DNA of 64,000 bases from assembly GCF_037975245.1 (NCBI RefSeq), contig NC_092563.1, positions 20,134,094 through 20,198,093 on the forward strand, written 5' to 3'. A program made the translations under genes and the position numbers. Position 1 is the first letter of the stretch. Each line of letters opens with the position of its first letter. The stretch comes from Apostichopus japonicus. Its lineage: Eukaryota > Echinodermata > Holothuroidea > Aspidochirotida > Stichopodidae. This document shows positions 1 to 11,374 of this stretch, piece after piece. The notes under the pieces were generated by a model that searched no databases, was not told the DNA's origin, and was given only the letters and a program-made list of their open reading frames with translations.

Positions 1-239
1 GCGACGGAACCGGTGGACTTGAGGCTTATGCCCATGAAAATAGTGGGGGGTAAAGGTATGTTCAGCTCCAATATTTGCCAAGTGCTCCAAGAAGTGGGGA
101 CCGTGGGGAGAATTTCGAAGTGGGTGCTGAACATATTCTTGATCGGTCCAAATGCACAATATACTAATAATTTTAGGGGGAAAGAACTGTCTAGATGCGA
201 TTTATTGTTACCAGAGGTGTCATTTTTGCTGATCTAGGA

Positions 240-715
240 TTTCCTTTTTGCTTAAATTTCGACGCTCCGCGCCAACTGATGATGGTGCACCGCCTAAATA
301 GTGACGTATAAGCTTCAGTTGTACATCACCATATAAGTTCTTCTATCCGTCCTCCCTAAATTTCAACACGTTCATTAATTGTTTAGATGCAATTTAAAGC
401 CTATATGGGTGTTAATTAAACCAATCTAAGGGTACCTTTCATCGAAAATTATCCGATTAGATAGTGACGTATAACAAAAGTTGTACATCACCATCTGACC
501 ATATGTTCTACTATCAATCCTTTTCAAATTTTTAAACAATAATTAACTATCTAGATATAAATTGCAGACATGAGATCCATATTTCAAGGATGGGAACATG
601 CAGCTCAGAGCACTCTGGAAGTGCCGTTTCCGGCCATCTGGAGGGTTTGTAAAGCCAAAAAATTTCTTGTACGCTCCGCGCCAACTGATGGTGGCGCTCC
701 GCTTAGATAGTCTTG
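240..715. repeat. Degenerate tandem repeat of roughly 170-200 bp
   Basis: Three related blocks are visible. The phrase tagtgacgtata, followed a few bases later by ttgtacatcaccat, occurs near 299-332 and again near 461-494. The phrase ctccgcgccaactgatg occurs near 264 and 675. No credible gene overlaps; small ORFs here look random. A run of C occurs at 729-740. Confidence 0.55.
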
Positions 716-771
716 CTGGCAGGTTTGCCCCCCCCCCCCCACTTTCACAACTCAAATCCCGCCCCTGCCAG

Positions 772-890
772 CAAATGTGGATAGTACAGGACTGTACACT
801 TGCCTAAGTGTGGACGATATGGACAGTAAGAGAGAACTAGAGAAACTGGTTAAGTGGCGAGGTGCACAGATTAACAAAAGTAATGTGGCT
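772..890. repeat. Dispersed repeat shared with 31962-32080
   Basis: About 119 bases match 31962-32080 at high identity in the same orientation. Shared text includes cacttgcctaagtgtggacg and gtggcgaggtgcacagatta. The two copies lie on either side of the three-copy HYR array, so this may be the edge of a further, mostly lost array copy. No coding content is recognised between here and 1110. Confidence 0.7.
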
Positions 891-1109
891 TACCTTCACC
901 GGTCATTCTTAAAACATTGGTAAAGCATAGCACGAGAAGATTATAAACTAGAATGCGAAAATTCATAGTGGTTTTGATGATGTAACATTCACCTATAAAT
1001 TGCTGCATGAATCTGACGTAATTTATAGTGATGGTGTACAACATACTTAATATTAGTAATACAGTGAAAAGCAGTGCGATTTGGCAAAAAATGAATTCAC
1101 AATGGCACA

Positions 1110-1950
1110 GGCTGTCCTGAAATGACCATTGATCTCAACAATAAGCTTCTTGGTAGCTTTTGTGATAGATACATCAAAATACTAAATATGACATCAGTCC
1201 TCGTTGAAATATTGCGTAAAACATGGTTTCACAATATAAACCCTGCTGAACTCAAATGACCATTGGCCTCCGCAGAAAACAATAGGCTTCCTGTACTCAA
1301 TGTGGTACTTCTACACACTAAATATGAGGTCTGCACAAGCTTCACTTCTTGAGATATTGTGTTTACAAGGTTTTCGCAATTTGATCCCTAGTGACTCTAA
1401 ATGACCTTTGACCTCAGCAGAAAACAATAGGCTTCCTGTACTCAATATGGTACTTCTACACACTAAATATGAGGTCTGCCCATGCTTCCTTTATTGAGAT
1501 ATTGTGTTTACAAGGTTTTGGCAATTTGACACCTAGTGACCCTAAATGACATTTGACCTCCACAGAAAAAAATACTCCTCCTGTACTCAAAGTGGTACTT
1601 CTACACACTAAATATGAGGTTTGCCCCAGCTTCTATTCTTGAGCTATCGTGTTTACAAAGTTTTTGACAATTTGACCCCTAGTAACCCTAAAAGACCTTT
1701 GACCTCCACAGAAAACAATAGGCTTCATGTACTTAATGTGGTACTTCTACACACTAAATATAATGTCTGCACAAGCTTCCCTTCTTGAGATATCGTGTTT
1801 ACAAGGTTTTCGCATTTTGATCCCTAGTGACTCTAAATGACCTTTGACCTCCACAGAAAACAATAGGCTTCTTGTACTCAATGTGGTTCATCTACACACT
1901 AAACATGAAGTTGGTCCAACATTCTCTTCTTGAGATATCGTATTTACAAG
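1110..1950. repeat. Satellite-like tandem repeat, period about 145 bp
   Basis: Units of about 145 bases recur (anchors gacctttgacctc or its variant at 1403, 1548, 1694 and 1839). They share gaaaacaataggcttcctgtact, then cacactaaatatgaggt, then cttgagatatcgtgtttacaagg. The same family recurs at 10720-11276, 16000-16150 and 26500-27210. Several units contain a perfect direct repeat of the nuclear-receptor half-site with one spacer base (DR1). It is noncoding. Confidence 0.85.
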
Positions 1951-2060
1951 CCGGGCGTCACAAACACACACAAACACACCCGCACATGCGCCATCATGAA
2001 TGCATAGGTTACGATATTCATCGTAACCAAAAAGGAGTCATTTCTCTTTAGTGAGACAGA
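1946..2060. repeat. Left boundary motif of array copy 1
   Basis: A CA-rich stretch is followed by cgccatcatgaatgcatagg and then a conserved run into ctctttagtgagacagagcagg. The same block occurs at 16164-16275 and 27217-27325 and marks the starts of the three large tandem copies. Confidence 0.75.
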
Positions 2061-2106
2061 GCAGGAACAGCATCAGGGCAAAGGAAAGCTGAAGGAGTAT
2101 TTGGAT

Positions 2107-2326
2107 CATTAATCCAAATTGTGAATACTGTTCAATTACTTCATTCTGTATTGACTTACTTTTCAATACATTTCCTGTAGAGTAGACAGTTTCGATACAA
2201 AATTCCTATGAAAGTTAGTTGGTCTGACGTTTGTATCCGGTCAGCATTTTGCAGTTGAAAAATAACGATGAAAACAACAAACACAATAACAATAATGCAA
2301 ATTGTCTTGAAAAAGTAAACAAGGAA
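2107..2326 (-). pseudogene. Hydrophobic 3'-terminal segment, array copy 1 (probably broken)
   Basis: This is the minus-strand copy of the segment that follows the last HYR exon in all three array copies. In one frame a hydrophobic stretch (about 16 residues, IVIVFVVFIVIF-type) runs into a short polar tail ending at a stop after CIEK. The likely acceptor AG seen in copies 2 and 3 has changed (CTTG instead of CTAG). The T run at the end of the hydrophobic stretch is 5 bases, against 7 and 6 in copies 2 and 3, which changes the downstream frame. It could be a membrane anchor plus cytoplasmic tail; the frame is not settled. Confidence 0.35.
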
Positions 2327-2386
2327 GAATCTAAATCAATATAATAAAAACTGTTAATAATCTAAATCATCTAATAAAGTGCATAC

Positions 2387-2439
2387 CTGTCTGAACAAGT
2401 ACAATGCATTCACAGTTGGCTGTGTTGCCAGCCGGATCC

Positions 2440-2485
<46 letters not shown>

Positions 2486-2600
2486 CAGTTGTTTGTCCTA
2501 TCACAAAGGAATCTCCAGGACTGTGCGCCTGAGTTTGCAGAGTAGCTGTTCCGGAATTGTTAGTTGCAGAAGGTTGAAACCATACAACTTGTGTAGAAGT
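2387..2600 (-). pseudogene. Last HYR exon, array copy 1, 5'-truncated and TA-expanded
   Basis: Homologous to the exons at 16585-16836 and 27637-27888. The 3' half, with the donor after VLVQT, is present. At about 2600 homology stops and the sequence passes into the 116-bp intron repeat, so the acceptor and the first part of the domain are missing. The exon also holds a (TA)15 insertion: 30 extra bases relative to copy 2, at about 2450-2480. That keeps the frame and adds an alternating Tyr-Ile run just before the DPAGN-equivalent loop. It is probably not a functional HYR domain. Confidence 0.7.
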
Positions 2601-2850
2601 TACTCTTTAATTTCATGTAATACTGAACAACTGTCACTGAACTATAGTTCCCATTAGGAAATTGCACATGTGAGTGGTTAATGATACTGGTAGTGGTGCA
2701 GTCTACTCTTTAAAGTTCACGTAAAGCTGAATTCTAGTTCACCTCTGTCACTGAACTATAGTTCCCATTACGATATTTTACATGTGAGTGGTTAATGGTA
2801 CTGACTTCTGATACAGTCTGCTATTCAAAGTTTATGTAATACTGAACTCC
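2600..2850. repeat. 116-bp tandem repeat, about two units (copy 1)
   Basis: Units contain gaactatagttcccatta, cacatgtgagtggttaatg and cagtctac. The equivalent intron in copy 2 (17650-18140) and copy 3 (28730-29220) has about four units each. The shorter array in copy 1 matches the deletion that removed part of the neighbouring HYR exon. Confidence 0.75.
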
Positions 2851-2926
2851 GTTTAAAAGGTTTGTGACAATGGTCAGTCCTGATTTGAAGAATGTGGCGG
2901 GATCTTGAGACGGCACAACTAAAATA
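2850..2926 (-). pseudogene. Remnant HYR exon, array copy 1
   Basis: About 77 bases match the middle of the degenerate HYR exon at 29530-29700 (reverse strand encodes a PSQDPATFFKSGLTIVTN-like stretch). There is no acceptor or 5' half and no intact frame. The same remnant lies at 18515-18590 in copy 2. Confidence 0.6.
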
Positions 2927-3049
2927 AATTTACACATTTATTGTATATAGCTGTACAAGTTATCCTTGACAAAGAGGTGAGCAACATACACTATATACTT
3001 CTGATACTGACAGAGGTCTAGCAATGACAGAAAAAAGACATAAACATAC

Positions 3050-3304
3050 TTGTTGTTACTATTATAAGGAATGTGCAGCTATTGCTGTTCCCATCAGGAT
3101 CCACAAACAGATACAGACAACTAGTTTCACCCACAGGGTACGAGTCGCCCCGTTGACAGGTCTGAGTCTGTAGTAAATTTTGTGCATTGGAGTTATCGGT
3201 AGCGAATGGTTCATCATAAAACACTACGGTTGAAGTAATACCCAATTCGACTATTGTCCTGACTTCATCTGGACACTGGAAAACCTCTGGTGGGGTAGTG
3301 CCCT
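3050..3304 (-). CDS. HYR domain exon f, array copy 1
   Basis: An 85-codon, phase 1-1 exon with acceptor CAG before AGGGC and donor after ACAA (GTATGTT). The protein begins EGTTPPEVFQCPDEV, contains the usual hydrophobic-acidic core (VVFYDEP, ATDNS), the Arg-Gly-Asp-x-Tyr-Pro-Val-Gly turn and a final C-x-F-hydrophobic strand, which is the HYR (hyalin repeat, Ig-like) pattern. HYR domains act in extracellular adhesion and matrix. Its paralog is 18716-18970. About 900 bases of intron separate it from exon e, with no other coding content seen. Confidence 0.85.
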
Positions 3305-4221
3305 CTGAAATACAACAATAAATTATAAAAATTGCAACATTTTGGATTTATGTAGTTTAGTATGGTACACAGAAATGCAAGAAAAAAACTGTTGTTGAAG
3401 ACTCTTAGTTTCTTTACTCATTACAATATTAAGGTTTAGATTATTCTCCTCTTCTTTGTAACTTTAAAGATTGAAACACATTGGTGTAGCAATGTTACAG
3501 AATATTCAGATAGTTTATAGTGTAAAAACACCACGACAGACCCAACTTCAACTTGCAGTTTCACTACTAAGACATGCTTTGTTTTCTTAGTTTGAAAACG
3601 GTGAATGACGTGTTAAAGTGTTATTATACCCATGATCTAACACCGCACATATTCAGGGGTACGGAGACAGACTCGTCCATGCCTTTTAAGTACCATTCCT
3701 TACATTTTTACAATCAACTAAGTTATATAGGGAACCTGTTTTAAAGTATGGGTTCCTCCTCTGTACCAGTGACAATGGATTTCCTTGAAATGGATTTGGA
3801 GAGATAGAGAAGTTTATCAGAAATGTTACAATGATTCTATTGTTGTTATTTTAGATTTGCTCTAGTAAATCACTCCAAATCATGTCAGTGTAGCAGATAT
3901 ATAACAATATAGCAAAGCAATGTGTTGTTATTGACTCCATCATTTTCTATGTGAGGTAGCTATGAGTCATGGATCAAACTGGTTACTGTAACATTTCGAT
4001 TTTGAGTACCTTGACATTTCGGTCCACAAGGGTGCACATATGGTACTTATCAAGACAATTGACTACTACTGCTATCATTCAAATGTCACAAATGATGGTC
4101 AGACTGAAACAGGTTTTCAAAGAATCATATATCTTATCATTTATGATAAGTCTACCTGTGGAGGAAATATTATTACATTTACAAATTTGATTTAATAAAA
4201 AAGGCTTCTTGCAACTTGCAC
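3305..4221 (-). other. Intron between HYR exons f and e (copy 1)
   Basis: Noncoding and closely similar to 18971-20012. Compared with copy 2 it lacks most of a 145-base segment bounded by TTTACAC/GTGTAAA inverted ends: only a short trace remains near 3503-3528. Short plus-strand ORFs here also occur in copy 2 but show no domain. Confidence 0.6.
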
Positions 4222-4482
4222 CTGTTAGCACCGTGATGATGAAGACGCATTGATCACTGTTACCCGATGAATCAGTGAAAGTAAAAGTACAAGTAGTTGT
4301 TCCTACAGGGTATCTGTCTCCAGAATTACAGCTTGATTCAACATTAATGGAGTTGGAGGCATCCGTGGCTGTTGGTTCATCAAATTGAACTATCGCTGAA
4401 GTTATGCCAGGCTCTATGGTAGCAATGACACTTGGAGCATCTATGTCCGGGCATTCCAGGATTTGAGGCCGAAGAGTATCAA
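4222..4482 (-). CDS. HYR domain exon e, array copy 1
   Basis: An 87-codon, phase 1-1 exon starting VDTLRPQILECPDID. Features: VQFDEPTATDAS core, GDRYPVGTTTC turn, and FTDSSGNS loop followed by C-x-F-x-I-x-V. The acceptor is CAG/TTGATAC and the donor ACAG/GTGCAAG. Near-identical to 20013-20273. There is no Met in frame, as expected for an internal exon. Confidence 0.85.
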
Positions 4483-5385
4483 CTGCATGAAAAATGAAAG
4501 AATAATACCACCATCTCTAATGCTCTATCATATCAGAGAACTAAAAAACAATATAAGAACAAAGGTATAAAGTAGGCAGTTGACTTTCATAACCATATTT
4601 CTAACTAAAGTTCCAGTATTATTTTGTGGAAACTCTGTGAAATGTTTTCTCGGTCCATAAATTTACTTTGAGGCAGTATAGTTAGTCCCAGTATACAATG
4701 TCAATGATGCCTTTATACTTGTTTTTCATCTGCAAAGAGAAGACCATATCCAGTTACCTCTGCTATGACAGTGTCATAGCAATAAATTTAGAGCTGATCA
4801 TTGTTTTCAAATGCAATGTCAATTCTTGAAATGTCTGTTATAACATCCATTCAATAAACCAACAGAGTGGTTTTTTGTTCAAGAATACATCTGATGCTAG
4901 GAGAAATTATGCTACAAATGCTAAAAGCTCTATGAAAAGAAAGAATTCAAATACTTCTGTCACCTATCACCTTGATGGCAGTGAACAGTGAAAATAACCA
5001 CCATTCTTTGAGAGTCAATTTTTTTCTATTTGTCACATGAGGAATAAGAAAAAAACTGATAATGTTCAGATTTCACTCATGTTTTGAAAGCTGCCAGTTG
5101 ATATGCGTATGTCAAATTGTATTAAAGGCAGGGGAAAATGTCAACTTGTTATTAAAGACAAAGGAAGCACAAAACTGAAAATAAAAGTACATCTTTTTGA
5201 TAAGTACATTTCCTGATATGTACGGTAATTTTTCATGAAACATCAAAATTAAGGAATTCGTTTAAATTTCTCTTCTGGTTGAAAAAGCTCTCATACTTTA
5301 GTTTATTTCCATTGTAATATCTGATAACAAACTTCGCTTGTCACGAAGAACAATGAAGCAAAATTGCGCCTATTATATCACTCAC
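4483..5385 (-). other. Intron between HYR exons e and d (copy 1)
   Basis: Noncoding, highly similar to 20274-21175. Nothing else recognised. Confidence 0.6.
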
Positions 5386-5637
5386 TTGTAAAGACCTGGA
5401 CAGGAAATGAACATGTGTCAGAATTTCCAGATCCATCTGTGCAAGTGTAGGTTACTACAGTATCTCCTACCAGGAAGAAGGAACCTGGCAGATTGGATCT
5501 GGCTGTCACAGAAGCTACGTTTGATATATCTTGACAGGTAGGCTCAATCCAAGTAACCCGACGCCCTGGGTTACCTAACTCAGTGCTTTCAGATACAAAA
5601 GCTGGCAAGTTGACACATTCTGGAGGTGTGGTGTCAA
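5386..5637 (-). CDS. HYR domain exon d, array copy 1
   Basis: An 84-codon, phase 1-1 exon. It begins VDTTPPECVNLPAF, with WIEPTCQDIS as the core strand, GSFFLVGDTVVTYTC as the turn and strand, and DGSGNSDTCSF near the end. The donor is ACAA/GTGAGT. It differs from 21176-21427 by only a few bases. Only about 190 bases of intron separate it from exon c. Confidence 0.87.
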
Positions 5638-5824
5638 CTGAAAGAAGAAAGCCAATGCAAAAATTAGCCAAACAGTCATCAAACAGTACTAGATGATACA
5701 TTTCAAATTTTGAAAATTCAATATTTATTCTATATCCTTTTGTTCCTTCATCATGATGAAATTACAACAATTTCCTTGGAACAGGTGAAACTTATATGGA
5801 AATAAACCAAAGATGAAAATTTAC

Positions 5825-6076
5825 CAATTGTTATTGAGATAATAAAGCTGCAAACGGCCCCATTCTGACTGCTGTCTGTGAAGGTGTAGATCACTTTGGT
5901 TATTCCCACTGGAAAGAAATCATTTGGTGCGTGTGTCCTGTCAACTAACATAGCAGTACCAGATATATCTGTGGCTGATGGTTCAGTCCATGTAATGATT
6001 AGTCCTGGTACACCCAACTCAACCTGTCTTTCAATCAGACTGGGACAATTCACAATCATTGGTGGAGTAGTGCCCT
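5825..6076 (-). CDS. HYR domain exon c, array copy 1
   Basis: An 84-codon, phase 1-1 exon. It begins EGTTPPMIVNCPSL, with ITWTEPSATDISG as the core, NDFFPVGITKVIYTF as the turn and strand, and a QNGAVCSFIISI end. The acceptor is TTTGCAG and the donor ATTG/GTAAAT. The paralog is 21615-21866. Confidence 0.87.
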
Positions 6077-6459
6077 CTGCAAATGTGAAAGATGGATACA
6101 TCATTGTATAAGAATTTAAGACTCATAGCATGCGAAAGCCACATTCAGACCTGTATGCAGCACATACAAGTCCTGGGAAATAATTGTCAAGTACTGAGAT
6201 TTGTCCAATTCCTAAATGAGTAAGTCACAGACAACAAGATTCACATACACAGGGATACTTGTAATTTTACATGTGTCCTTGTCCTATTACATGAATAGAT
6301 GCCTAAGCAGTTAACCTTACCTAACATATTATTTTATATATGTACTTCTCCTATTATATTAAAAGATACCTTAGCTGTTAACCTTACCTTACAAATAATT
6401 TAATATGTGTACTTGTCCTATTACATGATTAGATGCCTCTATGGTTATGCTAGCCTTTA

Positions 6460-7000
6460 AATAACTCATATGGATATATTGGTCATTATACAAGGCCATA
6501 CATCTTTGTAGCTATCCTTTTCTACTATATATTTATAGATGGATATTGGTCCTGATATATGCTGCAGCGGTATTTAATTGCTAAATTATATGGATATATT
6601 TGTCCTGTTACATAACCATACACCTTTCTGGCTATCCTTTTCTACTATATAATTATAGATGGATGTATTGGTTCTAGTACATGACTATATACCACAGCGG
6701 TCATAAATTGCTAAGTTATATGGATATACTGGTGCTGATACATAACCATATATCTTTGTGGATATTCTTTCTACAATATATTTATAGATGGGTTAACCAG
6801 ATCGATATTTTGGTCCTGGTACATAACCATACACATTTTTGGATATCCTTTGCTTCTACATATTTACAGATGGATATATTGGTCCTGATACATGACTTTA
6901 TATCGCAGCGGTCACAGATTGCTAAGTTATATGGATATAGAAGTCCTGATACATAACCATACATCTTTCTGTCTATCCTATTGTACTATATATTTATAGA
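6460..7000. repeat. Intronic minisatellite, units of about 60-80 bp (copy 1)
   Basis: Repeated text of the type tatggatatattggtcctg, then acataaccatacatctttgt, then ctatatatttatagatgg, in about eight imperfect units. It lies in the intron between HYR exons c and b (6077-7204). Copy 2 (22250-22930) holds the same array with one extra internal duplication of about 260 bases. Small ORFs across it are repeat translation. Confidence 0.8.
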
Positions 7001-7204
7001 TGCCTTAATATTGGTGATTAAGCATATCACTTACACAGTATAAATCAATACCTCTGGTAAATTACTAAGCAGTGGTTGGTTATCAATATCACTGGGTACT
7101 TGTCTCTATACGGAGCTAGTCCTCAACTGTGCTCATCTTAAATACAACATTAAATATGATTACAGCAATCATTAACCTTAAGCACTTGAATTTGTCAATC
7201 TTAC

Positions 7205-7456
7205 CAGTAATGACAGTTACTACAAAGCTACAACTAGCAGCATTGCCACTTGCATCTGAAAATATGTACGCCACAGTGGTCAGGCCAATTGAAAAGCTTT
7301 CTCCTGGTCCATTAGAACGTGATGTCATTATGACTGTTCCAGATAAGTCGGTGGCTGTTGGTTCCGTCCATCTAACAACAGCAGTTGGAGTTCCTAACTC
7401 AATGACAGCAGACAGATCATTTGGACATCCAGAAATTGTTGGTGGACCTGTATCTT
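7205..7456 (-). CDS. HYR domain exon b, array copy 1
   Basis: An 84-codon, phase 1-1 exon. It begins EDTGPPTISGCPNDL, with VVRWTEPTATDLSG carrying the conserved HYR Trp, GESFSIGLTTVAYIF as the turn, and DASGNAASCSFVVTV at the end. The donor is ACTG/GTAAGA. The copy-2 paralog (23134-23385) has Arg in place of the Trp. Confidence 0.87.
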
Positions 7457-8004
7457 CTACGAAAAAGAAATAAATGCAACATGTGTTACCCAACCTTTGA
7501 GCCAAAGTATTCAATTTCAGGATTCAACTTTGGACATTGGATCTATTGATTTAATGACAAAACTCCACAATTTCAGTAAACATGTTGTTCTATTCTCTGC
7601 CTGGACTTGCCTCTGAAAACCAAAATTTCATGGGGCAACATTAGAAACATGAAATATTTGCTAAAGAGCAGACATTGGTCAAATCTTTAGTTCATATGGC
7701 TAGCCACTGACTTACCACCTAGAAAATCATTTCAAAACAGAATTTCTAATTTCAAATGCCACTCTTTAGCTACTTTCTTCATACAGACCGTCGTCTAACA
7801 GCTTGCATATTTGGTATATGCCTCACCTTGACCGTGTGCGGTATGTGTTATGCTTAAATTACTAGAAATCGGTAGAATACGCTAGAGCAACAAATACATA
7901 TGATGGAGCAATATTCAGTCCCCAGCCTCAACGATTAAATTGAAGAAGGAAATAAGTCTGAAAAGAATATAGTTGAAAAGGTTTACAGGTACAGTAAACA
8001 TTAG

Positions 8005-8125
8005 TTTGAGAGAAACACCTCGACCAGTTACCTGACAGTACAACCGTCAGTGTAGGACTTTTGTCTATGTAAGGCAACCTGGACCAGCTATCTGGCAGTA
8101 CAACAGTCAGTGTAGGACTTTATTG
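8005..8125. repeat. 60-bp minisatellite, about two units (copy 1)
   Basis: Two units carry the phrase ctggcagtacaacagtcagtgtaggac or close variants (ctgacagtacaaccgtcag near 8033). Copy 2 has about three units (23945-24100) and copy 3 about six (30905-31270). It lies in the intron between HYR exons b and a. Confidence 0.75.
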
Positions 8126-8519
8126 TATTTAAAGCTAGCTTTACTGTCCTAATACTCATTTTAGGTATAGATATGCTATGTAGTGCTCATGGCCATGTCA
8201 TCTAAATGTGTAATGCAATTTAAATGTTATATTTGTTTCCTTCAAAATTAGACCTTGTATGAAAGAAACTCTAAGTGCATCACAATAACTCATTAATACA
8301 TAATTATTTTATCGTAAGAAATGGGTTAGAATTTCTTGGTTTGGATATAATTTAGAACAATATCCGTGTTGTATTAAACAAGAACTAAATCCTCATACAT
8401 ATAGCTGAAAATGTTAGGGTATAAAACAGACTACAGATTCTTTGGCAGGTTGTCATGAAAAGTTCTCCCTGTGATAGATGTAAATACCAGCTTAGAAATC
8501 TATCGATTCAAAGCAACAG

Positions 8520-8773
<254 letters not shown>

Positions 8774-8979
8774 GACATTTGGCACCATGATTGTTGCAGA
8801 GTAAAGTTGACATGCAGATTTATTTAGACTAAGATGTACCAGAAAAATAGGTTCCATGTAGTTTTCCAAGTCTTAGGGTTCATGATCGCTAAGTATGGCA
8901 ATGAAAAATTGTTGCCCAAGAAATGCAAATCTCCTGTGCAAAAAGGATACGACATACTGACTGGATCTATCAAACTTAC

Positions 8980-9234
8980 TTTGAACAATTCTAACAATCA
9001 GAACACAATTTTCTGTATTTCCAGAGGCATCTGAGCAAGTGTAGACAACATTGGTATCACCAACAATGAAGAAGGAACCAGAAGTGTGGGTCCTCGCTGA
9101 CACTTCACCAGTACCCGAGATGTCAACACATATAGGTTCTGGCAGGTTATCAACAACCAGGCCAAAGTCCCCAAGTTCCACACACTCTGAGATTTCAATT
9201 GGCAAATTAGTGCAAACTGGTGGAGTGGTGTCCA
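8980..9234 (-). CDS. HYR domain exon a, array copy 1
   Basis: An 85-codon, phase 1-1 exon. It begins VDTTPPVCTNLPIEI, with NLPEPICVDISGTG as the core, GSFFIVGDTNVVYTC as the turn, and DASGNTENC at the end. The acceptor is TCAG/TGGACACC and the donor CAAA/GTAAGT. It is the most 5' HYR exon found in copy 1. No signal-peptide exon that fits by phase was found upstream before the LINE. Confidence 0.87.
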
Positions 9235-9579
9235 CTGACAAACCAGGAAGGAAACAAAAACAGAATATGTCATCCACAGGGGTGAAACTAGTCTCACAAC
9301 CAATATATGTCTGATTCTTTTATTAAATTAATATCCTTGGGAATAAGATATTTAACCTTGACTGATAAAACAAATAAGATGGTTTCAAACATTGTAAGTT
9401 CTTTCTGATGAATGCTTGATTGTTTGATCCTGTAATAACAAAATTGTAACTCTATTAACACTGCCAAGCAACAAAATAAACCCAAAGTCAAACTGCAACA
9501 CTGATTGTTTTCAGTATGCTTCCTTGCAAGCAGAGTGTAAAATTTGCCTTTTTGTCCTGGAATTGAACAGGGACTCGTA

Positions 9580-10020
9580 CATGCAAGATGAACAAATCTA
9601 GTCCTTTATAATTTAATTGAGACAGACAGGACTGGTTAGACTTGTCAAAACACTCTACAAATGAAACAAGTAATTACTAGATATAGCTATATAGAGAATA
9701 ATAAAGATATAACTGAGGAGTACCAGAGACATGACTGATGAGACTTGTTAAAACACTATATAAATGAGACAATAGCTAGAAATAGCTATATAGAGAATGA
9801 TAAAGATATACCTAGGAAGTACCACAGACAGGACTGTTGAAACTTGTCAAAACACTCTATAAATTAACAGGGAAAGGGTCATAGTGGTTTTACATCAAGA
9901 CCACAGTTATAACTAGAAATAGCTATATAGAAAATGATAAAGATATATCCAGCAAGTTCCACAGACAGGACTGATCAGACTGGTCAAAACACTCTACAAA
10001 CTACTTTAAACGCGCATTGA
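9580..10020. repeat. Tandem repeat of about 100-130 bp (copy 1)
   Basis: About four imperfect units contain gacaggactg, then gtcaaaacactctacaaat, then tagctatatagagaa, then gataaagatata. The same array is at 25340-25740 in copy 2. Noncoding. Confidence 0.75.
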
Positions 10021-10720
10021 TCAGACAAGATGAAATGTCATAGCGGTTTGACATTAAAACTACAGTAAAACAAGGCACAAGTATGCCAGGATAAGTGGCA
10101 TAGACAAAAGAAGGGGAGAACGGCCTGGGTACCATGGCCTCTCACCTTAGACCATCAGTTTGGGGAAATGATACAGTCAAGAGATTTGGCATTTACCCAG
10201 GGAAGAAATGGACCAATACTACAGGTCTATATCCCCCTCTCATTTTCAGGTTCACACTAAGTATATATTAACACAAACTTGCACATATAGCTACTTATAA
10301 GCCTAATTATAGCATGGATATGTTTTAGATTGGTCCATTCGATGTCTAAATTTTTGAAATCCCCAATACCCTTCATAGTAGACTGCTTTAATGACCAGAG
10401 GGCAACACCTACGCCACATCCCTGTTGAAAAATCCTTGATTTGCATTTAGCCCTCACACAAAGGTTCAGGCCTATACCTAATGAAGTGAAGGGAATTTAT
10501 TATTATTTATCACAACCGCCATCCATTTAGAGATACTAATACAGACCTAAATTACGGTCTCAATATACAAATATACATATATAAGTGAGAACTTATCAAA
10601 TATTGCATGTTGTCAAAGATAAGTTGCAGAATAGCATCTGAAATCATGAAATAACAGTTTATGACTTAATGTAATTAATGAAATGACAGGAGTTTTATCT
10701 AGGGACACCTAGGTTTCACA
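10020..10720. other. Noncoding spacer upstream of copy-1 HYR exons
   Basis: Conserved with 25740-26460 (for example gaacggcctgggtaccatgg). It could hold 5' untranslated or promoter sequence for a copy-1 gene, but no start exon, TATA box or other promoter could be assigned. Confidence 0.4.
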
Positions 10721-11276
10721 ACATTAACCCCGTTGAACTCAAATGACCATTGACCTCCGCAGAAAATAATAGGCTTCCTGTATTCAATGTGGTTCTTCTG
10801 CACACTAAATATGGGGTCTGCCAAAGCTTCTTTTCTTGAGCTACTGTGTTTACAAGGTTTTGGCAATTTAACCCCTAGTGACCCTAAATGACATTCGACT
10901 TCCACAGAAAACAATAGGCTTCCTGTACACAACGTGGTACTTCTACACACTAAATATGAGGTTTGCCCAAGCTTCCTTTCTTAAGCTATCGTGTTTACAA
11001 ATTTTTAGACAATTTGACCCCTGTTGACCCTAAATGACCTTTGACCTCCACAGAAAACAATAGGCTTCCTGTACTTAATATATTACTTATAAACACTAAA
11101 TATGTTTGCACAAGCTTCCCTTCTTGAGCTATCGTGTTTACAAGGTTTTCACATTTTGATCCCTAGTGACTTCAAATGACCTTTGACTTCCACAGAAAAC
11201 AATATGCTTCTTGTACTTTATATGGTATATCTCCACACCAAACATGAAGCTGGGCCAGCATTCCCTTCTTGAGATA
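10720..11276. repeat. 145-bp DR1-bearing satellite, left part, interrupted by LINE
   Basis: Same family as 1110-1950. A perfect DR1 (TGACCTTTGACCT) lies near 11036. The array is cut by the LINE after cttgagata at 11276 and resumes at 15996, as shown by the uninterrupted copy at 27045-27070 (cttgagatatcgtgtttac). Confidence 0.85.
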
Positions 11277-11374
11277 GTTTAGTTTAGTTTAGTAGAAAAA
11301 AGGATCAGGAGGGACACTTAAGTCCCCATCAAGGACCCTATAAAGAGAGGGAAAAAAACTGAAGACACAAACAC
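11277..11374 (-). other. LINE 3' UTR with (ACTAA)n tail
   Basis: About 98 bases follow the ORF2 stop. On the minus strand they end in three to four pentamers of ACTAA, right at the target duplication. A short tandem-repeat 3' end instead of poly(A) is typical of CR1-like elements and helps reverse transcription start. Confidence 0.8.

Noticed and set aside
5896-6111. Plus-strand ORFs at 5896, 9051, 21686 and 24794
   Set aside because: Antisense to HYR exons c and a; conserved only because the exons are.
6681-6964. ORFs with repeated DILVLIHN phrases (also 22351-22893)
   Set aside because: They read through the intronic minisatellite; the repeated protein is a result of repeated DNA, and splice sites of the flanking HYR exons skip it.
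7129-7473. Plus-strand ORF of 114 codons (and its partner at 23058-23402)
   Set aside because: Antisense shadow of HYR exon b; the minus strand has the HYR motifs and matched splice sites.
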